A stretch of DNA of 64,000 nt. It comes from Pseudolabrys sp. Its GTDB lineage: Bacteria > Pseudomonadota > Alphaproteobacteria > Rhizobiales > Xanthobacteraceae. This document shows, piece after piece, positions 42,100-51,244 of the stretch; the stretch's first letter is position 1; each line of letters opens with the position of its first letter. A program made the position numbers and the translations under genes. The DNA is taken from assembly GCA_030655215.1 (NCBI GenBank), contig JAURVZ010000086.1, positions 124,001 through 188,000 of the forward strand, written 5' to 3'. A model generated the notes under the pieces. The model was not told the origin of the DNA. It searched no databases and saw nothing but the letters and a program-made list of their open reading frames with translations.

Positions 42100-42741
42100 A
42101 TGCGCTGGTTCCATGCTCTGATGCCGAAGGAAGAAAAATTCTTCGAGTTGTTCGCGCGCCATTCGATTGCCGTTCTGGCGGGCGCCGAGGCGCTGCGGGC
42201 CATGCTCGAAGGCGGCGACGCGATCGCCAGGAACTACCAGACAGTCATGGACCGCGAGCAGGACGCCGATGACGTCACCCGCGAAGTGCTAATCGCGGTG
42301 CGCCGCACCTTCATCACGCCGTTCGACCGCGGCAATATCCGCGACCTCATCAGCTCGATGGATAACACAATCGACCAGATGCAGAAGACGGCCAAGGGCA
42401 TCAAGCTGTTCGAGGTGGTCGAGTTCACGCCGCAGATGAAGCATATGGCCGACATCATCGTGAAATGCGCGCAACTCCAGCAGGAGGCTGTGCCGCTTCT
42501 GAAGAAAATCAGTTCGGAAGCCGTGCACATCAGCGATCTGACGGCACAGATTTCCTCGCTCGAAGGCCGCGCTGACGAATTGCACGATGTCGGCCTGCAA
42601 GCCTTGTACAAGGCGACCGGCAATGCCGATCCGATGGCTTTCATTGTCGGCAATGAAATCTACGATCATCTCGAAAAGGTCGTCGACCGCTTCGATGACG
42701 TCGCCAATGTCATGCACGGCATTGTCATTGAGCATGTTTAA
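42100..42741 (+). CDS. DUF47 (PhoU-like) phosphate transport accessory protein
   Basis: 213-residue all-helical PhoU-related protein (DUF47). It begins MRWFHALMPKEEKFFELFARHS and contains VRRTFITPFDRGNIRDLISSMDNTIDQM, the family signature. Such proteins are encoded with PiT transporters and are thought to regulate low-affinity phosphate uptake. Here the PiT gene begins 25 bases downstream. GGACGG about ten bases before the ATG may serve as ribosome-binding site. Confidence 0.93.
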   Translation: MRWFHALMPKEEKFFELFARHSIAVLAGAEALRAMLEGGDAIARNYQTVMDREQDADDVTREVLIAVRRTFITPFDRGNIRDLISSMDNTIDQMQKTAKGIKLFEVVEFTPQMKHMADIIVKCAQLQQEAVPLLKKISSEAVHISDLTAQISSLEGRADELHDVGLQALYKATGNADPMAFIVGNEIYDHLEKVVDRFDDVANVMHGIVIEHV

Positions 42742-42766
42742 AGTTTGACGCCCGGAGCCTGATCCC

Positions 42767-43771
42767 ATGGACGTCGCTTTGTCATTTCCGTTGCTGTTCG
42801 GGCTGATCGCAATCGCGTTGGTGTTCGACTTTCTCAACGGATTGCACGACGCCGCCAATTCGATTGCGACCATCGTCTCGACGCGCGTGCTTTCGCCGCA
42901 ATATGCCGTCGCCTGGGCGGCGTTCTTCAACTTCATCGCCTTCCTGTTCTTCGGCCTGCATGTCGCCAACACGCTCGGCACCGGCATCATCGCCGCAACG
43001 ATTGTCGATCCGCAGGTTGTCTTCGGCGCGCTGATGGGCGCGATCTGGTGGAACCTGATCACCTGGGGGCTTGGCATTCCGTCGAGCAGTTCGCACGCGC
43101 TGGTCGGCGGCCTGATTGGTGCCGGCCTGGCCAAGGCCGGTACGGCGGCCATCGTCTGGAAAGGCTTGCTGCCGACGACGCTGGCGATCGTTGCGTCGCC
43201 TTTGATCGGCTTCCTGCTCGCTCTGCTGCTGGTGCTGATCCTGTCCTGGGTGTTGATCCGCCGCACGCCGTTCGCCGTCGATAACAAATTCCGCTATTTG
43301 CAGTTCGTCTCGGCGTCAATGTATTCGCTCGGCCATGGCGGCAATGATGCGCAGAAGACGATGGGCATCATCGCGGTGCTGTTGTTCTCGCAAGGCCATC
43401 TCGGCAGCGAATTCTACGTGCCGTTCTGGGTGGTAATCACCTGCCAGGCCTGCATGGCGCTCGGCACGTTGATGGGCGGCTGGCGCATTGTGAAGACGAT
43501 GGGCTCGAAGATCACGCGGTTAACGCCGATGCAGGGCTTCTGCGCCGAGACTGGCGGCGCCATTACATTGTTCGGCGCGACCTATCTCGGCATTCCGGTG
43601 TCGACGACGCATACGATCACCGGCGCGATCATCGGCGTCGGCGCGGCGAAGCGGATGTCCGCAGTGCGCTGGGGCGTGGCCAACAATATCGTCATCGCCT
43701 GGATCGTGACGATCCCGGCGTCAGCGGCTATCGCCGCCGCGTCTTACTGGCTGGTGGGATTGCTCCGCTAG
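42767..43771 (+). CDS. Inorganic phosphate transporter, PiT family
   Basis: 334-residue inner-membrane phosphate permease with about ten hydrophobic segments. The two PiT signature repeats are [23 protein letters not shown] (residues 22-44) and [21 protein letters not shown] (residues 186-206). It imports metal-phosphate complexes with protons. It is partnered with the DUF47 protein in one operon. Its stop TAG shares the CTAG tetranucleotide with the stop of the convergent chemoreceptor gene. Confidence 0.94.
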   Translation: MDVALSFPLLFGLIAIALVFDFLNGLHDAANSIATIVSTRVLSPQYAVAWAAFFNFIAFLFFGLHVANTLGTGIIAATIVDPQVVFGALMGAIWWNLITWGLGIPSSSSHALVGGLIGAGLAKAGTAAIVWKGLLPTTLAIVASPLIGFLLALLLVLILSWVLIRRTPFAVDNKFRYLQFVSASMYSLGHGGNDAQKTMGIIAVLLFSQGHLGSEFYVPFWVVITCQACMALGTLMGGWRIVKTMGSKITRLTPMQGFCAETGGAITLFGATYLGIPVSTTHTITGAIIGVGAAKRMSAVRWGVANNIVIAWIVTIPASAAIAAASYWLVGLLR

Positions 43772-45216
43772 GCCGCAACGCGGGAGAGGAAGCCTTCGAC
43801 CTCGCCGCGCAATTCGGCGGCTGCCGCTTCGACCGCTTGAGCCGCGGACAATACGCTCTCCGCCGAGCGCGCCGTTTCGGTCGCGGCGCCGGCCACTTCA
43901 CCAAGCCCGGACACGACCAGCCGCGTACCGCCGGCGGCGCCGGCAACATTTTGCGAAATTTCGGATGTCGCCGCGCTCTGCTGCTCAACCGCCGCCGACA
44001 CGGCACTGGCGCATTCGTCGATCTCCTGCATGCGGCCGGAGATGCGGCCGATGGCGCCGACCGCGCCTGTGGTCGCCGTCTGCACCGCGGTGATCAATGT
44101 GGCGATGTCCTCGGTCGCCTTGGCGGTCTGCACCGCCAGCGATTTCACCTCGGACGCCACAACAGCAAAGCCCTTGCCGCTGTTGCCTGCGCGCGCCGCC
44201 TCAATCGTCGCGTTAAGCGCCAGCAAATTTGTTTGCCCGGCAATGTCGCGGATGAGCTTGATGACATCGCCGATCTTTCTCGCCGCCAGCGACAAGGCAT
44301 CGATCTGCGTGTTGGTGCCCTGCGCTTCGATCACAGCAACCCGGACGATGTCGGTGGTCTTTGACAACTGGCGGCCGATCTCGCCGATCGAGCGGGCCAA
44401 TTCGTCGGCCGACACCGCAGCGGTCTCAACATTGGCGCAGGCCTCATTGGAGGCCGACACCGCGCCATCGGCGCTTGTCGAACTGCGCTCGGACGTCGCC
44501 AGCAATGTTGTGGCGGTGGCGCGCATGGCGGTGACGCCGGCGCTGGCGGCATGCAGGTGCTCTTCGACGCGGCGGCGGAAGGCGGCAATGGCTTCTTCAA
44601 TCATGGTGCGGCGCGTCTGCTGCTTCTGGATCGCCTCGCGTTCAAGCGAAGCATTGCGCCGTTCGGTGATGTCGTCGTGGCTGCCGAGCCAGCCGCCGCC
44701 CGGCAGGCCGCGGTTCTGGATCATCAGCGTTCGTCCATCGGTGGTTTGCACCTCACCGCTGGTGAATTTGCCTTGCTTCATGTCGGCGATGAGTTGCCGC
44801 CGGAATTCGGTGGGATCGGCGAGGAACGTATGATTGGCCGCGCGATAAGCGAGGATGTCAATCAGCGGCGTGCCGGGTGTCGAGATGGCTTCCGGCAGCT
44901 TGTAGATCTCGCGATAGCGATCGTTGCAGAACAACAGCTTCTCATTGCCGCTGAACATGCACAGGCCCTGCGCCATATTGTCCAGGCCAAGCAGGATGCG
45001 CTTGTTCTTCAGGTAGGTGCGGCGAATGAGCAGGCTTGCGGCAATCGCCATGCCGACCATGCCAAACACCGTTGCAGCGGCAGCTGTCGTCGCGAACGAA
45101 ACGTCAGGCGCCATTGCCGAAAAAAGCGCGAGGCTCACGGCAAAGCCGGCGCTGCCAAGGAAAGCGACCAGCGGCCAGTCGCGCGCCGTCGTCGGTGCTG
45201 ATGTCGTTTCCGCCAT
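43768..45216 (-). CDS. Methyl-accepting chemotaxis protein with PAS domain
   Basis: 482-residue chemoreceptor. Two N-terminal hydrophobic segments ([22 protein letters not shown] and [21 protein letters not shown]) are separated by a very short loop, so there is no periplasmic ligand domain. A PAS-7 domain follows ([29 protein letters not shown] through DDITERR). The cytoplasmic signalling domain contains [40 protein letters not shown]. It probably senses an internal redox or energy signal. No che genes lie nearby. Confidence 0.93.
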   Translation of the reverse strand: MAETTSAPTTARDWPLVAFLGSAGFAVSLALFSAMAPDVSFATTAAAATVFGMVGMAIAASLLIRRTYLKNKRILLGLDNMAQGLCMFSGNEKLLFCNDRYREIYKLPEAISTPGTPLIDILAYRAANHTFLADPTEFRRQLIADMKQGKFTSGEVQTTDGRTLMIQNRGLPGGGWLGSHDDITERRNASLEREAIQKQQTRRTMIEEAIAAFRRRVEEHLHAASAGVTAMRATATTLLATSERSSTSADGAVSASNEACANVETAAVSADELARSIGEIGRQLSKTTDIVRVAVIEAQGTNTQIDALSLAARKIGDVIKLIRDIAGQTNLLALNATIEAARAGNSGKGFAVVASEVKSLAVQTAKATEDIATLITAVQTATTGAVGAIGRISGRMQEIDECASAVSAAVEQQSAATSEISQNVAGAAGGTRLVVSGLGEVAGAATETARSAESVLSAAQAVEAAAAELRGEVEGFLSRVAA

Positions 45217-45400
45217 GTTTTTCTCTACCGCTTGAAACGACGGTATCGCTGCATGGTTTTTATGCAGTTAATTCCCGCGCTTAAATGGTTAACCCAAACT
45301 TAACGGCAAAGGCGTCAGATGCTGCCGCCACCGTTCGGCCACCAAGGTCCGGCCAGTGTCGTCACGCCTTGCATGTCGTCTTTCGATTCGGAGAGTTCCC

Positions 45401-45922
45401 ATGATTTCGCACCGCCTGTGCGCGCTGCTGTTTGCTGTTGCCGCGCTCGCCGGTTGCTCCGCGACACCCGACACCTTCGTGCCGAAGGCCGAGCCGACGA
45501 TGTACAAGAGCATGGCGCAACCGGGCGCGCAGCTCGACGATGCGGCGGCGGCGTCGATGATTTCCGGCTATCGCGGCAATAACGGTCTGCCGGCGGTGAC
45601 GATCGATCCAGAATTGATGCGGCTGGCGCAGGCGCAGGCGGAAGTCATGGCCAAGCGTGACAAGCTCGATCATTCGGCCGGCAAGCCATTCATCGGGCGC
45701 TTGCGCGCGTCCGGCTATGACGCCAAGGGCGCGGCTGAGAACATCAGCGCCGGTTATCACACGCTGGCGGAAGCCTTCTCCGGCTGGCGCGATTCACCGC
45801 CGCACAAAGCCAATATGTTGCTCAAGGGCGCAACGCGCATCGGCATCGCGGCGGTCTATACGCCGAAGTCGAAGTACAAGGTGTATTGGGCGCTGATCAT
45901 TGCCGAGCCGGACGTGAAGTAA
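45401..45922 (+). CDS. CAP/SCP domain lipoprotein
   Basis: About 173 residues. The signal peptide MISHRLCALLFAVAALAGC ends in a lipobox (LAGC), so it is probably an outer-membrane or periplasmic lipoprotein. The CAP domain shows LDHSAGKPF, AAENISAGYHTLAEAFSGWRDSPPHKANML, with both His and the Glu of the CAP cavity. ATG at 45401 has GGAG seven to ten bases upstream; the ATG at 45356 is unlikely. Function of bacterial CAP proteins is largely unknown. Confidence 0.88.
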   Translation: MISHRLCALLFAVAALAGCSATPDTFVPKAEPTMYKSMAQPGAQLDDAAAASMISGYRGNNGLPAVTIDPELMRLAQAQAEVMAKRDKLDHSAGKPFIGRLRASGYDAKGAAENISAGYHTLAEAFSGWRDSPPHKANMLLKGATRIGIAAVYTPKSKYKVYWALIIAEPDVK

Positions 45923-45935
45923 GGGCACGAGCCTC

Positions 45936-46355
45936 TTACGTCATCCCCTTCAGCGCATCCTGCGGCGGCCATGGCCGGTCGGGCCGATAGAACATCGCCA
46001 GCTTCAAGCTCTCGGCGATACGCTCGGCCTTCACCTTGAATTCCGCCGCGATGGCCGGAGCAAACATGTCGCGACAGGTTTCGTCGAACAGCGCCAGCCA
46101 GCGCTTGAACATATCCAGTTCGACGCCTTCGAGGCGCTTGTGCTTGGCAACGGGATTGCCCTTGTAGCGGCCGCTGGTCAGCATCACTGACGACCAGAAA
46201 TTGCGCATGATTTGCAGATGCGGCTCCCAGTCGCCGGGAATGGCGTGGGCGAATATCGGCGCCAGCACATCGTCCCTGCGGATCCGCGCATAGAATTCGT
46301 TGACCAGCCGCGTAATGGCTTCTTCCGAGAGCTGTTCGATGACCGGCGACTGCAT
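45936..46355 (-). CDS. Group III truncated haemoglobin
   Basis: 139-residue haem protein. The B10 Tyr is expected in FYARIRRDDVLAPIF, the proximal F8 His in NPVAKHKRL, and the group III motif WPPQDA closes the C terminus. Group III truncated globins occur widely in alphaproteobacteria and may bind oxygen, NO or sulfide. It precedes no obvious redox partner. Its neighbour upstream is the DUF1345 gene. Confidence 0.9.
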   Translation of the reverse strand: MQSPVIEQLSEEAITRLVNEFYARIRRDDVLAPIFAHAIPGDWEPHLQIMRNFWSSVMLTSGRYKGNPVAKHKRLEGVELDMFKRWLALFDETCRDMFAPAIAAEFKVKAERIAESLKLAMFYRPDRPWPPQDALKGMT

Positions 46356-46366
46356 GGCGTTTCCGC

Positions 46367-47059
46367 TCAGATCAGGTTCGACAGCATGTTCACGGTCAGC
46401 GCCAGCACTGTCAGATTGAAGAAGAACGACAGCACGCCGTGCACCGCGGCCATGCGTCGCTGAACCTTGCTGCAGATGTTCACGTCGGAAGTCTGCGACG
46501 TCATGCCGATGACCAGCGAGAAATACAGGAAGTCGCGATAGTCCGGCTGCTTGTCGTGCGGGAATTCCAGCCCGCCAATAACGCCGTCATGGCCGTGGCT
46601 GTAATGCTCGTGCGCATAGTGGAAGGTGAAGATCGTGTGCACGAAGGTCCAAGACAACAGGATAGTCGAGACCGCGAGCACGACATGCGCCGGCACGCCG
46701 CCCGGCAACACACCGCCATCACCGGATTTGATGCCGCCAAGCGCGAAGGCAATGGCGACGAGGCTGGCGGCGGTCGAAGCGATCGACAGCAGCAAGATAA
46801 ATCCGGCGCCTTCGTCTTCTTCCGCCGCTCGCTCGCGGATATGCGCGACTTCAGCGTGCCACATCATCGAATAGGTCCAGATCAGATAGATGATGAGAGC
46901 CGCGTCCCAGCCGATGAGGATGCAGGCCGGAGTCTTGAAGCTGGCCGGCAGCAGCAGACTGACGACGATGCCGATGACCGCGGCGATCAGCAGCTTGTTG
47001 TGCAACTGGACGAAACGTACCGGCGCGGCGCGGCTGGTCTTCGGTTTCTTGCGGGCCAT
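46367..47059 (-). CDS. DUF1345 family membrane protein
   Basis: 230-residue integral membrane protein with five or more hydrophobic segments. The conserved DUF1345 region includes WTFVHTIFTFHYAHEHYS and YRDFLYFSLVIGMTSQTSDVNI. The function of the family is not known. It is 11 bases from the truncated haemoglobin gene and 5 bases from the polyprenyl synthetase gene, all in the same direction, so they may share a transcript. Confidence 0.9.
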   Translation of the reverse strand: MARKKPKTSRAAPVRFVQLHNKLLIAAVIGIVVSLLLPASFKTPACILIGWDAALIIYLIWTYSMMWHAEVAHIRERAAEEDEGAGFILLLSIASTAASLVAIAFALGGIKSGDGGVLPGGVPAHVVLAVSTILLSWTFVHTIFTFHYAHEHYSHGHDGVIGGLEFPHDKQPDYRDFLYFSLVIGMTSQTSDVNICSKVQRRMAAVHGVLSFFFNLTVLALTVNMLSNLI

Positions 47060-47064
47060 GATGT

Positions 47065-47982
47065 TCAGCTTTGCCGTTGTGCGATGAAGCGCGCCGCGTC
47101 GCGCAATGTATCGGCCTTTGCCGCGAACGGCGCCAGCGCGGCGTCGGCTTCCGCAATCAATTTATCGAGCTTGGCGCGCGCCCCGGCGATGCCGAGGATG
47201 CCGACCAACGTGCCTTTGCCCGCAGCGGCGTCTTTGCCGGCGGCCTTGCCAAGCGTGGCGCTGTCGCCCTCAACGTCGAGCAGGTCGTCGGCAATCTGGA
47301 ACGCCTGACCGATAGCCGCGCCATAACGCGCGATGCTTGCGCGCGCTTGCGCATCGCCCTCGCCAAGCAGTGCGCCGGCATCGCAGGCGAAACGGATCAG
47401 CGCACCGGTTTTCATGGCCTGCAGCGTGGTGATCTCGTTCTCGGTGAGTGCACGTTTGGCCGCGAAGCGGCCTTCGGCGGCGAGATCGAGCATTTGCCCG
47501 CCGGCCATTCCGCCGACGCCGGCCGCGCGGGCCAGCCCGCGCACCAGCGCGATACGCACTTTGGCGTCGGCGTGAACCTCTTCGCGCGCCATCACATCGA
47601 AGGCCAGGGTCAGCAAGGCATCGCCGGCAAGAATGGCGGTCGCTTGGTCGAAAGCCTTGTGCACGGTCGGTCGTCCGCGCCGCAAATCGTCATTGTCCAT
47701 AGCCGGCAGGTCGTCATGCACCAGCGAATAACAATGCAGCAGTTCGAGCGCGCCGCCGGCGAGCAAGGCGCCGTCCCGCGTCGCGCCGAACAAGGCCGCG
47801 GTCTCGACGACCAGAAACGGCCGCAGCCTCTTGCCGCCGCCGAGCGCGCCGCTGCGCATGGCCTCGAGCAGACGCTGCGGCCGCACCGTCTCGCCGGGCA
47901 GCGTCGCGCTGCCGAGCAGGCGCGCGAGGAGTGCTTCGGTCTCGGCGGCAGTGGCGGTCAGGCGGCTGGTGAAGTCACTCAT
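47065..47982 (-). CDS. ispA: Polyprenyl synthetase (farnesyl/geranylgeranyl diphosphate synthase, IspA-like)
   Basis: About 305-residue all-alpha trans-prenyltransferase making C15-C20 isoprenoid diphosphates. The first aspartate-rich motif is in HDDLPAMDNDDLRRGRPT and the second is QIADDLLDVEGD. The start MSDFTSRLTATAAETEALLARLL at 47982 is preferred; upstream codons are not family-like. It feeds quinone, undecaprenyl phosphate or hopanoid synthesis. Confidence 0.92.
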   Translation of the reverse strand: MSDFTSRLTATAAETEALLARLLGSATLPGETVRPQRLLEAMRSGALGGGKRLRPFLVVETAALFGATRDGALLAGGALELLHCYSLVHDDLPAMDNDDLRRGRPTVHKAFDQATAILAGDALLTLAFDVMAREEVHADAKVRIALVRGLARAAGVGGMAGGQMLDLAAEGRFAAKRALTENEITTLQAMKTGALIRFACDAGALLGEGDAQARASIARYGAAIGQAFQIADDLLDVEGDSATLGKAAGKDAAAGKGTLVGILGIAGARAKLDKLIAEADAALAPFAAKADTLRDAARFIAQRQS

Positions 47983-48049
47983 GCGGCATATTTGCCCCAG
48001 CGCGGTCATTGCCGCAAATGTCGCAGCAATGCGCTAAGGTCCATCCGTG

Positions 48050-48766
48050 ATGTATCGCCCCGATTTCTCTCCGCTCCGGCGGTCCAGCCTGGCGCGGCCC
48101 TTGCGGCTCGCTTTTTACGCCGTTCTGGCGCTGCTGCTGCTGCCTTATCTGCTGACCCTGCTTTACACGGTGGTGAACCCGGTCTCGACCTTGATGGTCT
48201 GGAGGACCGTCACCGGCCAGCGGGTCGAGCGGCAATGGGTGCCCCTCAACCGCATATCCCCGGCTTTGCCGCTAACCGTGGTGATTTCCGAGGATGGCCG
48301 CTTCTGCACCCATGCCGGCGTCGATTTCACCGAACTCAACAATGCCATCGAGGATGCCGAGGGGCTGGAGGATATGCGCGGCGGCTCGACCATCACCCAG
48401 CAGGTCGCCAAAAACCTCTTTCTCTGGGGTGGACGCAGCATCGTCCGCAAGGCGCTCGAGTTCCCGCTGGCGCTGTGGATCGATTTGGTGCTGTCCAAGC
48501 GGCGGATCATGGAAATCTACCTGAACATCGCCGAATGGGGCCCGGACGGCGAGTTCGGCGCCGAAGCGGGCGCCAGGCGGGCTTTCGGCCGCTCGGCCGA
48601 TGGTTTAAGCCGCAACCAGGCGGCCTCGCTGGCCGCCATGCTGCCCAACCCGGTGACCCGGGACGCCAGGCGCCCGGGGCCGGGTTTGCGGCGTCTGGCT
48701 GGGCTTTATGAAGGCCGGGCGGGCCGTTCACCGGAGGCGGCCAATTGTATCAAATCAGTCCGATAA
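48050..48766 (+). CDS. mtgA: Monofunctional biosynthetic peptidoglycan transglycosylase
   Basis: 238-residue GT51 enzyme with one N-terminal membrane helix ([23 protein letters not shown]). Active-site motifs are [17 protein letters not shown] with the catalytic Glu, [16 protein letters not shown] and [15 protein letters not shown]. It polymerises glycan strands from lipid II. ATG at 48050 is chosen; a GTG sits one codon upstream. It is divergent from the polyprenyl synthetase gene. Adjacent upstream sequence is only 64 bases. Confidence 0.95.
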   Translation: MYRPDFSPLRRSSLARPLRLAFYAVLALLLLPYLLTLLYTVVNPVSTLMVWRTVTGQRVERQWVPLNRISPALPLTVVISEDGRFCTHAGVDFTELNNAIEDAEGLEDMRGGSTITQQVAKNLFLWGGRSIVRKALEFPLALWIDLVLSKRRIMEIYLNIAEWGPDGEFGAEAGARRAFGRSADGLSRNQAASLAAMLPNPVTRDARRPGPGLRRLAGLYEGRAGRSPEAANCIKSVR

Positions 48767-48856
48767 AGGCTGGATTAGGCCCTAGCCTAAGCTGCATCCT
48801 TCCTCTATAAGCCCGCATTCAAACCGATATCCGCGCCTTTCCAGGAGTTTCTTCCA

Positions 48857-49042
48857 ATGGCTGTGCCGAAACGTAAAACCTCGCCGTCGCGCCGCGGCAT
48901 GCGCCGCTCGGCCGATGCGCTCAAGCGGCCGACCTATGTCGAAGACAAGGATTCAGGCGAATTGCGCCGTCCGCACCACGTCGACCTGAAGACCGGCATG
49001 TATAATGGCCGTCAGGTTCTCAAGGCGAAGACCGAGGCGTAA
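48857..49042 (+). CDS. rpmF: 50S ribosomal protein L32
   Basis: 61-residue basic protein with the canonical start [20 protein letters not shown]. It retains the L32 pattern without the zinc-binding cysteines seen in other lineages. CCAGGAG lies about ten bases before the ATG. It stands between mtgA and a small membrane protein gene, the arrangement common in alphaproteobacteria. Confidence 0.97.
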   Translation: MAVPKRKTSPSRRGMRRSADALKRPTYVEDKDSGELRRPHHVDLKTGMYNGRQVLKAKTEA

Positions 49043-49068
49043 GCCAAGTAGCTAGCGGCGGAAAACTG

Positions 49069-49482
49069 ATGTTCATCCTTGGCTTTCCGCTGCTGCTGGT
49101 TCCCTTCGCGATCTACAATATCGTTGCCTTCCTGATGCCCGGCGTCAGCTGGACCGCGACCATTACCAGCGTGCCGATGATGTCGGGCGGCGTCTGGACC
49201 ATGTCGCTTGGCGACATGCTGCTCGTGCTGGCGATTTTCCTGCTGTTTGCCGAGATGATGAAGTCGACCCGGATCGGCGTGCGCAGCGTCGTCGATCACG
49301 GCCTGTCGCTTCTGCTTTTCCTTGGCATGCTGGTCGAGTTCCTGCTGGTGCCGCAGGCCGCCACCTCAACCTATTTCCTGCTGCTGGTTGTCGGCCTCGT
49401 CGATGTGCTTGGCGGCTTCGCTGTGACGTTGCGCTCGTCGCAGCGCGACCTTACGGTCGAACACGCGCCGCACATTACCTGA
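49069..49482 (+). CDS. Hypothetical membrane protein
   Basis: 137 residues with about four hydrophobic segments (LGFPLLLVPFAIYNIVAFLMP, LGDMLLVLAIFLLFAEM, GLSLLLFLGMLVEFLLV, TYFLLLVVGLVDVLGGFAVTL). No family is recognised with certainty. It follows rpmF closely in the same direction. Codon use and coding length fit a real gene, and homologues of this arrangement exist in related genomes by general experience, which could not be checked here. Confidence 0.75.
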   Translation: MFILGFPLLLVPFAIYNIVAFLMPGVSWTATITSVPMMSGGVWTMSLGDMLLVLAIFLLFAEMMKSTRIGVRSVVDHGLSLLLFLGMLVEFLLVPQAATSTYFLLLVVGLVDVLGGFAVTLRSSQRDLTVEHAPHIT

Positions 49483-49504
49483 TCCTCCGAACTCGGAATT
49501 CATC

Positions 49505-51085
49505 ATGAGCCGTGACTTTCAGCTGCCCGGCCGTTCGCCGGTCATCGCAGGCGAAGGCATGGCGGCGACGTCGCATCCGCTCGCCACTCTGGCTGCTGTC
49601 GACACCCTGCGCGCCGGTGGTAGCGCCGCCGACGCCGCCGTTGCCGCCTGCGCCGTGCTGTGTGTCGTCGAACCGGCGATGACGGGTATTGGCGGCGACT
49701 GCTATTCGCTTGTGTCGAAGCCGGGCAAGCCGGTGTGGGGCTATAACGGCTCCGGCCGCGCCGGCCGCAAGGCCTCGTTCGATGCGCTGCATGCCAAAGG
49801 CATGACCGAGATCGGCACGTCGATCCACGCCGTCACCGTGCCAGGCGCGCTCGATGCCTGGGAAGCCATCCTGAAGGACCACGGCCGCTTCGGTCTCGAC
49901 CGCAACCTGCAGGCGGCGATCAAATATGCCGAAGGCGGCTTTCCGATTGCCGCCCGCGTTGCGTTCGACTGGAACCGTTGGGGCGACAAGCTCAAGGGCG
50001 ATGCCGGCGCATCGAAGCACTATTTGTTCAACGGCCAGCCGCCGAAGGAAGGCGATGTCATCCGCTTCCCGGCTCTGGCGCAGACATTCAGGACGCTCGC
50101 CGCCAAAGGCGCGCGCGCCTTTTACGAAGGCGAACTGGCCGACGATATGGCGCAGACTTTGGCCGCCAAGGGTTCGTTCATTGATGCGGAGGATTTCGCC
50201 AATCATCGCGGCGATGAGGTGGCGCCGATCTCGACCAATTACAAAGGCATCGATTTGGTCGAGATTCCGCCGAACGGGCAGGGCTTGGTGGCGCTGATCA
50301 TGCTCAATATCCTCGAGCATTTCGATGTCGCAGCGCTCGATCCCTATGGCGCCGACCGTTTCCATTTGATGCTGGAAGTCGCGCGCGTCGCCTATGCGGT
50401 GCGCGATACGCATATCGCCGATCTTGCGCATATGCGCACGCCGGTGGCCGACCTGCTCGACAAGGGCTTTGCCAAGAAGCTCGCCGGCCTGATCGATATG
50501 AAGAAGCGCGCCAATCTGCCGAAGGCGCCGTCGCCAAAGACCGACACGATCTATCTCAGCGTTGTCGACAAAGACCGTACCGCGGTGTCGTTTATCAACT
50601 CGCTCTATTCGGCGTTTGGTCTTGGCATTTGCACCGAGAAGAGCGGCATCATGCTGACCAATCGCGGCGCCTGCTTCACGCTCGCGCCGGATCATCCGAA
50701 CACGTTCGGGCCGGACAAGCGGCCGCTTCACACCATCATTCCCGGCATGACCATGCTCGATGGCCGTTGCGACATGACGTTCGGCGTCATGGGTGGCGAT
50801 TATCAGCCGATGGGGCACGTGCAGATCGTCAACAATATGCGCGACTACGGCATGGATGTGCAGCAGGCTATCGATTGCCCGCGCTTCTTCTTTGAAGGCG
50901 AGCAGACCCTGGTCGAGAGCGGCACATCGCAGGCAACCATCGACGGCCTGATCGCACGCGGTCACACGGTCGCCAAGGCCGACATGCCGTGGGGCGGCTC
51001 GCAAATCATCAAGATCGACTGGGATCGCGGTGTACTGATAGGCGGTTCAGACGCGCGCAAGGACGGCATGGCGCTCGGATATTAA
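49505..51085 (+). CDS. Gamma-glutamyltransferase family protein
   Basis: 526-residue Ntn-hydrolase precursor. The N-terminal part has AATSHPLATLAAVDTLRAGGSAADAAVAACAVLCVVEPAMTGIGGD, a family signature. The predicted self-cleavage and catalytic Thr is T348 in TDTIYLSVVDKD; the usual TTH is TIY here. There is no signal peptide, in contrast with many periplasmic GGTs. It may hydrolyse or transfer a gamma-glutamyl or acylamide group on a non-glutathione substrate. Stop at 51085 is followed by a promoter region. Confidence 0.9.
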   Translation: MSRDFQLPGRSPVIAGEGMAATSHPLATLAAVDTLRAGGSAADAAVAACAVLCVVEPAMTGIGGDCYSLVSKPGKPVWGYNGSGRAGRKASFDALHAKGMTEIGTSIHAVTVPGALDAWEAILKDHGRFGLDRNLQAAIKYAEGGFPIAARVAFDWNRWGDKLKGDAGASKHYLFNGQPPKEGDVIRFPALAQTFRTLAAKGARAFYEGELADDMAQTLAAKGSFIDAEDFANHRGDEVAPISTNYKGIDLVEIPPNGQGLVALIMLNILEHFDVAALDPYGADRFHLMLEVARVAYAVRDTHIADLAHMRTPVADLLDKGFAKKLAGLIDMKKRANLPKAPSPKTDTIYLSVVDKDRTAVSFINSLYSAFGLGICTEKSGIMLTNRGACFTLAPDHPNTFGPDKRPLHTIIPGMTMLDGRCDMTFGVMGGDYQPMGHVQIVNNMRDYGMDVQQAIDCPRFFFEGEQTLVESGTSQATIDGLIARGHTVAKADMPWGGSQIIKIDWDRGVLIGGSDARKDGMALGY

Positions 51086-51163
51086 GCCGCTCGGCTACTA
51101 AGCCGCGCTGTTCATAGCGTGAAATCGCGGCGCGCAATTTTCGCGCCCGCGTCAAAACAGCAA

Positions 51164-51193
51164 TTGTCTTATTGCGAAATTCTCGTCCATAAT
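51164..51193 (+). promoter_or_regulatory. Candidate sigma-70 promoter for the Bug receptor gene
   Basis: TTGTCT and CATAAT are separated by 18 bases. A hairpin AAGGCC/GGCCTT (51203-51220) follows in the leader, before GGGGGG and the ATG at 51245. Confidence 0.4.
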
Positions 51194-51244
51194 TGACGGG
51201 AGAAGGCCGCTTTAGGCCTTCATAAAAATATTTCGGGGGGATTC

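Noticed and set aside
47071-48711. A 546-codon plus-strand open frame over ispA and mtgA
   Set aside because: It is antisense to the prenyl synthase and out of frame with mtgA, both of which have complete motifs.
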